From positions 186,001-250,000 of the forward strand of contig NZ_LVJH01000002.1 of NCBI RefSeq assembly GCF_001637205.1: a stretch of 64,000 bases of DNA, in the 5' to 3' direction. The notes below the pieces were generated by a model. It was not told the origin of the DNA. It did no database searches and saw only the letters and a program-made list of their open reading frames with translations. The DNA comes from Paenibacillus glacialis. Its GTDB lineage: Bacteria; Bacillota; Bacilli; Paenibacillales; Paenibacillaceae. Below are positions 7,360-15,499 of the stretch, piece by piece (within the stretch, counting starts at the first letter, position 1; every line of letters starts with the position of its first letter). The position numbers and the translations under genes are program-made.

Positions 7360-8319
7360 CTATTTCTGATCAAATGTCACTTCAGGAGTCATTAATTTAT
7401 CATAGAAATCTACAGATTTGTCCTTAGCATCTGATGCTCTTAACGCCATTGCGGATCGTGGATGCTCATCAAGTGTTCCTGTAATCATGTAAGGAATGAT
7501 ATATCCCCACTCTTCCTTCTCACGCAAAGGAATCATCAACTGTTCAATCACATCTAGTACAGGACGGAGCTTGTACTGCGTATTTTTCAACTGCGATACA
7601 AGTAACTCTGTAGGACAGTTCCCCGCAGCGCGACCCATTCCGTATACAGAAGCGTCTAACAGTTCAACGCCCTTCTCTGAAGCAATCAACGTGTTAGAGA
7701 AAGCTAGCTGCAGGTTGTTATGTGCGTGAATACCAAGACGTTTATTAGGTAAATGAGTCTGGAACTTCTCTACCAAGAACGTAATATCCTTATGATCCAG
7801 GCTTCCATAAGAATCCACGATATAGACGATATCAACAGCACTATCTTTAATCATCTCAAATGCTTCAACAAGCTCATTCTCCATCACATTAGATAGAGCC
7901 ATGATATTTAGTGTCGTCTCATATCCACGATCATGGAATGTTTGAATTAATTGAAGAGCCTTGTCCACATCTTTGATATAACAAGCTACACGGATAAGAT
8001 CAATCATGCTCTCTGAGCGATTAGGAATGTCGTTCTCATCCACACGTCCAATATCAACTAGTGCGGAAAGCTTCGTAAATCCCTTTTGAGGAATGACTTT
8101 TCTAAGAAATTCATCATCCAAGAATCTCCAAGGACCCGCTTGCTCTGCCCCCTTGAGTAATTTAGGAGAATTCTTATATCCAATTTCCATATAGTCAACA
8201 CCAGCTTCATTTAAACCAGCGTATAATTTCTGGACAAATTCAATACTGAAATCCCAATTATTAACTAGACCTCCATCACGAATGGTACAGTCTACAATTT
8301 TACTTTGGTTTAATTTCAT
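7360..8319 (-). CDS. HMGL-like (DRE-TIM) aldolase catalytic domain protein
   Basis: 319 residues. The N-terminal DCTIRDGGL (residues ~10-18) is the metal-binding DRE-TIM signature in the IRDGG form seen in 4-hydroxy-2-oxovalerate aldolase-like proteins rather than LeuA. HAHNN (about residue 196) provides the two metal-binding histidines, and GMGRAAGNCPTE follows. It should cleave or form a C-C bond with a 2-oxo acid, but the substrate cannot be read from the sequence. It is monocistronic, with no acetaldehyde dehydrogenase next to it, so a meta-cleavage pathway role is unlikely. Confidence 0.75.
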   Translation of the reverse strand: MKLNQSKIVDCTIRDGGLVNNWDFSIEFVQKLYAGLNEAGVDYMEIGYKNSPKLLKGAEQAGPWRFLDDEFLRKVIPQKGFTKLSALVDIGRVDENDIPNRSESMIDLIRVACYIKDVDKALQLIQTFHDRGYETTLNIMALSNVMENELVEAFEMIKDSAVDIVYIVDSYGSLDHKDITFLVEKFQTHLPNKRLGIHAHNNLQLAFSNTLIASEKGVELLDASVYGMGRAAGNCPTELLVSQLKNTQYKLRPVLDVIEQLMIPLREKEEWGYIIPYMITGTLDEHPRSAMALRASDAKDKSVDFYDKLMTPEVTFDQK

Positions 8320-8440
8320 CGAACTAATCTCCTCTCACCTTTACAATATTACTTCATCATACTTGAATCAAGAACACGATGTAAAGGGGATTAAACATGC
8401 GAATCGAACATTTCCATCCTAACTTTTCAGTAATCCATTT

Positions 8441-8596
8441 TTATTGCGTATCACGATGTGGACAGGAACAATTCGTAGTCTCTTGTAATGAACAACCAGA
8501 GCAGGCCGTTTCTCCCTTCTGAAGACGTCGAACATTCTTTACAACGATAACGATAACCAGAGAAAAGATTAATCCCCCCAGAATCCAATTAATCAA
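8441..8596 (-). CDS. FeoB-associated Cys-rich membrane protein
   Basis: About 52 residues from the TTG at 8596 (GAGAGAGGCG upstream; no ATG is available at that place). One membrane helix (NWILGGLIFSLVIVIVVKNVRR) is followed by a cysteine-rich tail ACSGCSLQETTNCSCPH. This is the layout of the small FeoB-associated family (FeoC-like role). It lies directly after feoB. The tail may bind Fe2+ or a cluster at the inner face of the FeoB channel (inference). It is the last gene of the feo cluster. Confidence 0.7.
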   Translation of the reverse strand: MINWILGGLIFSLVIVIVVKNVRRLQKGETACSGCSLQETTNCSCPHRDTQ

Positions 8597-8636
8597 TAGT
8601 ATCGCCTCTCTCTCATTAGAATTATACGTTTGACGA

Positions 8637-10679
8637 TCAACCGAGACCAAGCAGCTTCCCACCCTGATAGACGATAAAAGAGACAATCCAAGCCGTACCC
8701 GTCTGGTATCCTACCGTAAACAACGTCCACTTCCACGAATTCATTTCTCTCTTAATCGCAGCAAATGCAGCAATACAAGGCATATATAATAACGTGAATG
8801 TCATAAATGCATAAGCCTTCAGCGGTGTGAAATAAGTCTGAAGCGAGGCCATAAGCTCCACTGAACCTTCTCCTACTTCACCTAGATTGTTCAGAATACC
8901 CATTGTAGCTACTACCGCTTCTTTTGCAACAAAACCGGTTAGAAGAGCAACGGATGATCTCCAATCTCCGAAACCTAGCGGTGCAAAGAATGGTGCTATA
9001 AACGCCCCTACAGATCCAAAAATACTATCACTGACTTCCTCCACCATATGGAGTGAGAAATCAAACGTTTGACCGAACCAAATAATAACCGATGCAGCAA
9101 AGATAACCGTACCAGCTTTCTTAATAAATCCTTTACCCTTATCCCACATATGAATCATCAGACCTTTAATTGTAGGAATACGGTACGGAGGAAGCTCCAT
9201 GACAAAGGCTTCTGCTTCACCTTTAAAAAGTGTCTTTCTAAGTAGAATTCCTGACAATATGGCAACAACCATCCCTAATATATAAAGAGAGAAGATGACT
9301 AAGCTCTGAGCATTCGCAAAGAATGCAGCTGCAAATAGTGCATACACTGGAAGACGTGCTCCACAGGACATGAATGGCGTCAATATAATCGTTAACCTTC
9401 TATCTTTCTCATTCTCTAATGTTCTTGTAGCCATAATAGCTGGAACACTACATCCAATCCCCATTATCATCGGTATAAAAGATTTACCACTCAAACCTAT
9501 TTTTCTTAACAATCGGTCCATCATGAAAGCCGCTCTAGACATATATCCACTATCTTCTAGAATCGCTAGAAAGAAGAACAAAATCATAATCTGAGGTACG
9601 AATACAAGAATGCTCCCAAGACCTGCTATGATCCCACCTACAATTAGAGAATCCAACCATTCTGCTGCTCCGGCACTGTGAAGTAATGTAGTCACTGCAT
9701 CCGCTAACGTCACATTAATGAGATGATCAATATAATCGATGGTGAACGTTCCAATAAATCCAAAAGTGATCGTAAATACCACATACATGACTAGTAGAAA
9801 CAAAGGAATAGCGAGAATACGATGCGTTAAGATTTTGTCGATTTTATCAGATACGGTTAGTCCACCAACACTCAGTTTCTTTTTGACCGACTTGCTTATG
9901 ACTTTGGAAATAAACTGATAACGCTGGTCCGCTACGATTGTCTCCATGTCATTGTCATATTCTTGTTCCAACCGGCCTCGTGTTGTAGTGATTAACGCCA
10001 TAAACGCACTGTTCGGCTGAAGTTTAGCAATTACAATTTCATCGCCTTCAAGTAACTTTACCGTTGCAAACCGTGGTGGATACACCTGGTTACACTGAGG
10101 TGTAATGAAGCTAAGTAACTCATCCAGACTCTTTTTGATTTGTTCATCAAATATAGTTATCGATTCGCCCAATTGTCCTGTCGCTGCGCTTTGGGCCACT
10201 TGAAGTGACTTTTCAATCAACTCCTTAGTACCCTGAGCTTTGTTAGCCGAAGTTGGAATTACGGGTACACCTAGCTGTTTCTCTAACCGAGGAATATCAA
10301 TTTGGTCGCCTCTGGATTCAAGAGCGTCCATCATATTAAGCGCGACAACAACCGGTATACCAAGCTCAATCAGCTGTGTTGTTAAGTACAAATTCCGCTC
10401 AATATTAGTTGCATCCACGATATTGATGACCACATCCGGTTTTTCTTCCAATATATAATTTCTAGAAATGATTTCTTCTAATGAATAAGGTGATAACGAG
10501 TATATTCCTGGAAGATCAATAACCCTAATATCTTCTTTAAATCTTCTAGCTTTACCCTCTTTTTTCTCTACTGTTACGCCTGGCCAGTTACCCACATGCT
10601 GTGTGCTCCCAGTGACCTCATTAAACATTGTTGTTTTCCCACAGTTCGGGTTTCCTACAAGCGCAAATTTAAACGACAT
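8637..10679 (-). CDS. feoB: ferrous iron transporter FeoB
   Basis: 680 residues. The N-terminal G domain has G1 GNPNCGKTT (residues 9-17), G3 DLPGIYSL and G4 NMMD. It is followed by the membrane part with the two Gate motifs, including FIPMIMGIGCSVPAIMATR. Length and motifs are complete. It imports Fe2+ across the cytoplasmic membrane with GTPase-dependent gating. A perfect Fur-box-like palindrome sits 25 bases before the start, after a terminator-like hairpin, so feoB appears to have its own iron-regulated promoter in addition to the feoA promoter. Confidence 0.97.
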   Translation of the reverse strand: MSFKFALVGNPNCGKTTMFNEVTGSTQHVGNWPGVTVEKKEGKARRFKEDIRVIDLPGIYSLSPYSLEEIISRNYILEEKPDVVINIVDATNIERNLYLTTQLIELGIPVVVALNMMDALESRGDQIDIPRLEKQLGVPVIPTSANKAQGTKELIEKSLQVAQSAATGQLGESITIFDEQIKKSLDELLSFITPQCNQVYPPRFATVKLLEGDEIVIAKLQPNSAFMALITTTRGRLEQEYDNDMETIVADQRYQFISKVISKSVKKKLSVGGLTVSDKIDKILTHRILAIPLFLLVMYVVFTITFGFIGTFTIDYIDHLINVTLADAVTTLLHSAGAAEWLDSLIVGGIIAGLGSILVFVPQIMILFFFLAILEDSGYMSRAAFMMDRLLRKIGLSGKSFIPMIMGIGCSVPAIMATRTLENEKDRRLTIILTPFMSCGARLPVYALFAAAFFANAQSLVIFSLYILGMVVAILSGILLRKTLFKGEAEAFVMELPPYRIPTIKGLMIHMWDKGKGFIKKAGTVIFAASVIIWFGQTFDFSLHMVEEVSDSIFGSVGAFIAPFFAPLGFGDWRSSVALLTGFVAKEAVVATMGILNNLGEVGEGSVELMASLQTYFTPLKAYAFMTFTLLYMPCIAAFAAIKREMNSWKWTLFTVGYQTGTAWIVSFIVYQGGKLLGLG

Positions 10680-10703
10680 TCATCTTTCCCCCTACATACC
10701 AAT

Positions 10704-10718
10704 TGAGAATAATTCTCA
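10704..10718. promoter_or_regulatory. Fur box upstream of feoB
   Basis: TGAGAAT-A-ATTCTCA is a perfect 7-1-7 palindrome matching the Bacillus Fur core (TGATAATNATTATCA) with one symmetric change per half. It lies between feoA and feoB. Confidence 0.75.
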
Positions 10719-10734
10719 TTGTTTCATATGTTTT

Positions 10735-10761
10735 AAAAGCTACCTATGGTGAGTAGCTTTT
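10735..10761 (-). terminator. hairpin between feoA and feoB
   Basis: AAAAGCTAC / GTAGCTTTT (9-bp arms) begins at the feoA stop codon and ends in a TTTT run on the minus strand. It probably partly ends the feoA-feoA transcript, leaving feoB to its own Fur-box promoter. Confidence 0.6.
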
Positions 10762-10996
10762 AGCTCTCGAGCTTTTGAATAATAATATTACCTGCATCTG
10801 CTTTCCGAAATGTTAATTCATACCCTCGTATATTCACTTCAATGGGATCCCCCATCGGTGCTACCTTTCGGACTAGAATCTCCGCACCACGGGTGACACC
10901 CATGTCCATTAACCGTCTTTTCACCGGTCCTTCTCCGCTCACACGAACTATAACTACTTTGTCTCCAGGTCTGCACTCATTTAAGGTTGTCTCCAT
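10760..10996 (-). CDS. feoA: FeoA domain protein (second copy)
   Basis: 78 residues from the ATG at 10996 (GGGGAGAG upstream; the frame also opens at 11014). The SH3-like FeoA domain is complete: LNECRPGDKVVIVRVSGEGPVKRRLMDMGVTRGAEILVRKVAPMGDP. The GDPIEVNIRGYELTFRKADA ending is the usual FeoA C-terminal part. It is thought to support FeoB GTPase function. It is adjacent to another feoA; tandem feoA copies are common in Firmicutes. Confidence 0.9.
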   Translation of the reverse strand: METTLNECRPGDKVVIVRVSGEGPVKRRLMDMGVTRGAEILVRKVAPMGDPIEVNIRGYELTFRKADAGNIIIQKLES

Positions 10997-11015
10997 CTCT
11001 ACTCTCCCCTTCAAG

Positions 11016-11231
11016 CTACATCTGAACTAACAATTGCTGTGCAATTCCTTTGCTAAGAGCGAGTCTTGAATCCTTCACACTCACAATCAAATTTCCACCA
11101 TTCTCTGAGATGACCGTAATTAGGGCGCCCGGAACCATTCCCAATCCTTCTAGAAATTTTCTAGTGGGTTCCTTTGCTCTGCAAACATTGATAACAGCCG
11201 ATTTACCAAGAGGCAACATTGTTAAAGGCAT
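11016..11231 (-). CDS. feoA: FeoA domain protein (first copy)
   Basis: 71 residues: MPLTMLPLGKSAVINVC, then RKFLEGLGMVPGALITVISENGGNLIVSVKDSRLALSKGIAQ. This is the shorter FeoA form and ends at the SRLALS motif. It is the first gene of the feo cluster, with a Fur-box-like site about 90 bases upstream. It differs clearly from the second copy, so the pair is not a recent duplication. Confidence 0.9.
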   Translation of the reverse strand: MPLTMLPLGKSAVINVCRAKEPTRKFLEGLGMVPGALITVISENGGNLIVSVKDSRLALSKGIAQQLLVQM

Positions 11232-11321
11232 TCCTCTATCCCCTCTCTAATTCATCTATATCGTATTCCAAATCATTGGATTCTATATTACTAACACTCA
11301 CTTCGCTTGATCAAGTGAGAT

Positions 11322-11336
11322 TGATAACCACTATCA
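11322..11336. promoter_or_regulatory. Fur box upstream of the feoA pair
   Basis: On the minus strand TGATAGT-G-GTTATCA matches the 7-1-7 Fur consensus TGATAATNATTATCA with two changes. It lies about 90 bases before the first feoA start. Confidence 0.6.
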
Positions 11337-11429
11337 GCATGAATATGTTCTAAATGTACTGATTTCTACAGGAGGTTGTCTGTGATTAAAGTCACGCTTT
11401 ATCCGTTCTAACAACTAACGAATACAAAG

Positions 11430-11462
11430 AAGGCATCCCTTTTAACAACGAGAAATGCCTTT
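11430..11462 (-). terminator. weak hairpin after the histidine kinase gene
   Basis: AAGGCAT ... ATGCCTT stem with a long loop, just past the kinase stop codon. On the minus strand it is followed by CTTTGTATTC, so the T-run is poor. Confidence 0.35.
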
Positions 11463-11474
11463 AAGAAACCTGGT

Positions 11475-12575
11475 TTAATTATGAGGAAGCGTTATCATGA
11501 AATCCGTCCCTTTACCCAACACGCTATCTACGTAAATATATCCTCCATGATTTTTTATAATACGATAACTCACAGAAAGACCTAAGCCAGTCCCACTTTC
11601 TTTCGTTGTAAAAAAAGGATCAAATAGGCGAGACAATGTGTTATTATCCATGCCTTTCCCATTATCCGAAATGTGGATCTGAACATTTTTGTGATCCTGT
11701 TCCGTATGAATTTGAATCATTCCAGGATGATTATGGCCCAAATCTGCGATAGCATCCATTGCATTCTTAATAATATTTAGTATCACTTGTTTTATTTGCT
11801 TAGCATCAACCGATATATATAAAGGGAGTTCCCTATCCTGCATAGTGATTTGACAGCCATTCATCAACGCTTCACTTTCGGTAAGAAGAACGACATCCTT
11901 CAATAAAGATGACACATCAATGACGGACGTTTGGGGCGATGTTGGCTTAGAGGAATTTAAAAATTCACTAATAATATCATTACCTCTATCAATCTCCATC
12001 ATAATGATCTTTGCATATTCATCTTTACCAATCTGTAATAAGTGAGGGCGTAATAACTGGATAAACCCCCGAATCGCTGTTAATGGGTTACGAATTTCAT
12101 GTGCGATAGATGCCGAAATTTTACCTAACATGGCTAGTTTATCATTCTGATATGCTGTTTGCTCTATTTGCTTATAATCCGATACGTCCTTAGCACTCAG
12201 TAAGAAGTCTCCATTCATTTGATCTCCATAGGTCACCGTAAGGAGCCAATGCCCTCCTCGATCATCACAAAATTCATGATGTTTTTTTCGATGAAAAATG
12301 GTCTCACGATATATCCGTAACAATTTTCTCTTGTTCAAGCGACTTAATTGCGGATGGCGTAAAATCCCTGTTAATGTGCACCCGATGAGGGAAGCACGGG
12401 GAATTTCGAGTAGCTTGGCCATTTGTACATTTACAAACGTTAGTATTCCATGACTGTCAAAGAGAATAATCCCACTATCAAGGTGTTCTAGTATATTCTC
12501 GTATTTATCCTTAACAAGTTGTGTTGATTGAAATGTCTGAAAGGATTCTAATACTGTTTCTTGGATTTCACTCAA
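11475..12575 (-). CDS. PAS-domain sensor histidine kinase
   Basis: 366 residues from a TTG start with AGGGGGG eight bases upstream. There is no membrane segment, so it is cytosolic. PAS domain at residues ~22-135 (LDSGIILFDSHGILTFVN). The HisKA H-box SASIAHEIRNPLTAIRGF has the phosphoacceptor His near residue 160. HATPase_c has an N-box (NIIKNAMDAI), G1 (DNGKGMD), F-box (FFTTKESG) and G2 (GTGLGLS). It resembles the soluble sporulation kinases (KinA/KinE type) that feed the Spo0F phosphorelay. It has no adjacent response regulator, which fits that idea, but the target is not known. Confidence 0.88.
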   Translation of the reverse strand: MSEIQETVLESFQTFQSTQLVKDKYENILEHLDSGIILFDSHGILTFVNVQMAKLLEIPRASLIGCTLTGILRHPQLSRLNKRKLLRIYRETIFHRKKHHEFCDDRGGHWLLTVTYGDQMNGDFLLSAKDVSDYKQIEQTAYQNDKLAMLGKISASIAHEIRNPLTAIRGFIQLLRPHLLQIGKDEYAKIIMMEIDRGNDIISEFLNSSKPTSPQTSVIDVSSLLKDVVLLTESEALMNGCQITMQDRELPLYISVDAKQIKQVILNIIKNAMDAIADLGHNHPGMIQIHTEQDHKNVQIHISDNGKGMDNNTLSRLFDPFFTTKESGTGLGLSVSYRIIKNHGGYIYVDSVLGKGTDFMITLPHN

Positions 12576-12753
12576 CTCGATTTCCCCCCTTTTTGTCAGG
12601 ATTGATAAAAACTATGCACAACTGACGAATTTTTCCATATTATTTCATATGTCAATCATAGCCAGAGTCGAGGAATAACGTCAATCAGAGATACTGTCGA
12701 AAAAGATAAGATAAGGGTATACACTACAAACTATTCAATTTTTAACATAATAA

Positions 12754-12779
12754 AGAGCCTTCGCAACCGCGAAGACTCT
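12754..12779 (-). terminator. terminator after the zinc-ribbon-like gene
   Basis: AGAGCCTTCGC / GCGAAGACTCT arms with a 4-base loop, followed by TTTATTATG on the minus strand. It ends the gene at 12808-13215. Confidence 0.6.
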
Positions 12780-12807
12780 GATCAAAACGTATCTTTCAAT
12801 ACGGATG

Positions 12808-13215
12808 TTATGCTTTATTATGAAGACGTAGTCTTCTTTGGCTCATCACGGCAAGTCTTGTCTTAAGTTCTCTTTCCCACTTCTCATCTTCCAATTTCTT
12901 AGCTACGACGAGCAAATCTAAAGCCATATCAATTTGATTCTGTACAATATTTTTTGGATCCTCAGTTTCGCGGTTTACTACATTCTCAAAAATAGCCTCT
13001 TCATCTTCCGTTACATAATCTTGAAAATCCACCTCAAAGGCTCCATCTCCATGCGCATATTCTGCAAGGATCTCGTATTCATTCTCTACTTTGTAATGAA
13101 CCTCTACCCGATGACATACTGGACAAAAAAGTAGGGGAACATTATGGACTTGGGTGCGGTAATGCTTCAATGTTCCTTTCGTACCAACCATACTCGCTCC
13201 ACAGCAAAAACTCAT
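12808..13215 (-). CDS. conserved small protein with N-terminal Cys motifs
   Basis: 135 residues, strong RBS (GAGGAGGGTG). Two cysteine pairs near the N-terminus (SFCCGASM and FCPVCHRVEV, about 28 residues apart) look like a small zinc ribbon of the YgiT-like kind. An acidic middle (VTEDEEAIFENVVNRETED) and a basic helical C-terminus (KWERELKTRLAVMSQRRLRLHNKA) follow. I do not recognise a characterised family. It stands alone between its own terminator and the peroxiredoxin gene. No partner toxin is adjacent. Confidence 0.65.
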   Translation of the reverse strand: MSFCCGASMVGTKGTLKHYRTQVHNVPLLFCPVCHRVEVHYKVENEYEILAEYAHGDGAFEVDFQDYVTEDEEAIFENVVNRETEDPKNIVQNQIDMALDLLVVAKKLEDEKWERELKTRLAVMSQRRLRLHNKA

Positions 13216-13365
13216 TATAGTTCACCCTCCTCAGATTTCATCTTTCATTCATGCTTTAAGTTATTCTTTCAAAAGGCTCACAATACCTCTTTTTTTCTTA
13301 TATATATTTTATATATATTCAACAATATTTTTAAGTTTCAATCATTTTATCACTTTCTATAAAAA

Positions 13366-13404
13366 CACCCCATTAACCGCCATTTCGTAGCAGTTAAGGG
13401 GGTG
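13366..13404 (-). terminator. terminator after the peroxiredoxin gene
   Basis: CACCCCATTAAC / GTTAAGGGGGTG arms, followed on the minus strand by TTTTTATAG. Confidence 0.75.
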
Positions 13405-13450
13405 CTCGTCAGTAAAAGCATATTAGCATATCAATGATTAGATAATTCAA

Positions 13451-13990
13451 TTACAGGTTCTTGTCACCAGGTTTCCAATTCATTGCGCATAGGCCACCAG
13501 ATTGAAGAGCTTGAAGAACACGGATCGTTTCTTCTACGCTACGACCAACATCATTATGATTTACAACTTGATATTTCAATTCGCCTTCCGGATCAATAAT
13601 GAACAAACCACGAAGTGCGATTCCTTCTTCTTCAATAAGAATACCGTAGTCATTAGCTACTTTTTTAGTAATATCGGAAGCCAATGGGAAGTTAATGTTG
13701 CCCAAGCCATTGGAATCTTTAGGTGTAGTCAACCAAGCTTTATGACTATGAATAGAGTCCGTACTTGCACCTAACACTTCAGCATCTAATACTTTGAATT
13801 GACCATAAGCATCACTTAATGCTGTAATTTCAGTTGGACATACGAATGTAAAATCCAATGGATAGAAGAACAATACAAGCCATTTACCACGATAATCGGA
13901 CAAGCTCACTTTTCCGAAATCTTTACCATCTCCAGAAACAATCTCCATTGTAAAATCAGGAGCTGCTTTACCTACTAAACGTTCTGCCAT
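13451..13990 (-). CDS. 2-Cys peroxiredoxin (AhpC/TSA family)
   Basis: 179 residues. Peroxidatic cysteine in DFTFVCPTEITAL (near residue 51); resolving cysteine near the C-terminus in GGLCAMNWKPGD. It reduces hydrogen and organic peroxides. A perfect PerR-box-like palindrome lies about 126 bases upstream, just before a good sigma-A promoter, so peroxide control is likely. There is no ahpF next to it, so it may use thioredoxin. It is monocistronic with its own terminator. Confidence 0.93.
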   Translation of the reverse strand: MAERLVGKAAPDFTMEIVSGDGKDFGKVSLSDYRGKWLVLFFYPLDFTFVCPTEITALSDAYGQFKVLDAEVLGASTDSIHSHKAWLTTPKDSNGLGNINFPLASDITKKVANDYGILIEEEGIALRGLFIIDPEGELKYQVVNHNDVGRSVEETIRVLQALQSGGLCAMNWKPGDKNL

Positions 13991-14067
13991 GATCCAATTC
14001 CTCCTTAAAATATGTAAGAGAAAATATGCTATTCTCTTGTTTAAAGTGTCAAAAAGCTACAATATAA

Positions 14068-14096
14068 ATGTTATCATTCACTCAAATCAAAGTCAA
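14068..14096 (-). promoter_or_regulatory. sigma-A promoter of the peroxiredoxin gene
   Basis: On the minus strand TTGACT, 17 bases, TAACAT. It lies downstream of the PerR-box-like site and about 75 bases before the ATG. Confidence 0.6.
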
Positions 14097-14115
14097 GATT
14101 ACATCAATTATTTTA

Positions 14116-14130
14116 TTATAATTATTATAA
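14116..14130. promoter_or_regulatory. PerR box (perfect)
   Basis: TTATAATTATTATAA is an exact match to the Bacillus PerR core TTATAATNATTATAA and sits 20 bases upstream of the -35. This is a clear candidate for peroxide-responsive repression. Confidence 0.8.
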
Positions 14131-14143
14131 TTAAGTTAACAAT

Positions 14144-15226
14144 TTATTTTTTCATTGCCGCAAGGATTAAATCTCCCATCTCACTCGTTCCAATCGCTTT
14201 ACTCTTATCCACAGCGATATCGCTAGTACGATGACCCGCATTCAATACTTCAGCAACAGCTGCTTCAATGGAATTAGCAGCATCTTCATATCCAAATGTT
14301 AGTCGGAACATCAATGCAAGAGAGAGAATCGTTGCAATCGGGTTTGCCAATTGTTGTCCAGCAATATCCGGTGCAGATCCGTGGACCGGTTCATATAATC
14401 CGTAGCTTCCTTCTCCCATAGACGCAGACGATAACATCCCAATGGATCCAGTTAACATTGCTGCTTCATCACTCAGAATATCACCGAACATATTCTCAGT
14501 TACAATAACGTCGAAGCTAGAAGGGCGACGTAGAAGTTGCATCGCACAGTTATCAACAAGGATATGTTCCAATTCAACATCTGGGTATTCCGGAGCTAAA
14601 CGGTTCGCAACTTCACGCCATAGACGAGACGTTTCAAGCACATTCGCTTTATCAACGGAAGCTAGCTTCTTACGTCTTTTCTGTGCGATCTCGAATCCTT
14701 GACGGACAATACGCTCTACTTCGGTTACATTATATACACAAGTATCAACCGCTTCTTCACCTTGATCACCTTGACGTCTAAATTTCTCTCCGAAATAAAT
14801 CCCACCAGTTAACTCACGCACAACCATCAAGTCTGTACCTTCAAGCACTTCCGGTTTAAGCGTTGATGCATCTTTCAAACAATCAAAGACAACTGCAGGA
14901 CGTAGATTGGAGAAAAGTCCTAATTCTTTACGAATACCCAGTAGTCCTGTTTCTGGGCGAAGCTCCTTTGGATTATTATCCCATTGAGGTCCTCCAACCG
15001 CTCCAAGAAGAACTGCATCCGCATTTTTACAAATGTCTAATGTCTCTTGCGGAAGGGGCGTACCCTTCTGATCAATCGCAATTCCACCAAATAATGCTTG
15101 CTCCGTTTCAAAGGTATAACCAAAAAGCTCTTCCGAACGTTTCAATACTTTCAATGCTTCTGCAACAACTTCTGGTCCAATTCCGTCTCCGGAAATAACC
15201 GCTATTTTCTTAACTTCTGACATCAT
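14144..15226 (-). CDS. leuB: 3-isopropylmalate dehydrogenase
   Basis: 360 residues. It begins KKIAVISGDGIGPEVVAEALK. Substrate loop GIRKELGLFSNLRPA, LTGGIYFGE, and the NAD-binding C-terminal part EPVHGSAPDIAGQQLANP are present. It converts 3-isopropylmalate to 2-oxo-4-methylpentanoate (leucine biosynthesis). It follows leuA after a 270-base gap with a possible terminator. leuC and leuD, which make its substrate, are not in this window. Confidence 0.97.
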   Translation of the reverse strand: MMSEVKKIAVISGDGIGPEVVAEALKVLKRSEELFGYTFETEQALFGGIAIDQKGTPLPQETLDICKNADAVLLGAVGGPQWDNNPKELRPETGLLGIRKELGLFSNLRPAVVFDCLKDASTLKPEVLEGTDLMVVRELTGGIYFGEKFRRQGDQGEEAVDTCVYNVTEVERIVRQGFEIAQKRRKKLASVDKANVLETSRLWREVANRLAPEYPDVELEHILVDNCAMQLLRRPSSFDVIVTENMFGDILSDEAAMLTGSIGMLSSASMGEGSYGLYEPVHGSAPDIAGQQLANPIATILSLALMFRLTFGYEDAANSIEAAVAEVLNAGHRTSDIAVDKSKAIGTSEMGDLILAAMKK

Positions 15227-15434
15227 AATCGCTCCTCTTTATATAAAATACACTGTTTTATTTCACCTATATACTGTTGTATCATACTTTCTATTGATTT
15301 GACAAAGATATAGAATCTATGAGATTGATAGCTTTCACCTATAATACGATGCTCGATGGATTGTCAGTTTTCACTTCCTCCACAAGAATATATTGGGTAA
15401 ATTAATATGTATTTCAATTCAGGATATACAAAAA

Positions 15435-15472
15435 TGCAGGCTCCACTCATGACAATCCATGGTAGACCTGCA
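15435..15472 (-). terminator. hairpin after leuA
   Basis: Minus-strand TGCAGG ... CCTGCA stem with an inner CATG/CATG pairing, followed by TTTTTG. It could lower read-through from leuA into leuB. Confidence 0.5.
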
Positions 15473-15499
15473 CTTTTATGTATCGAATCTATACAAGCA

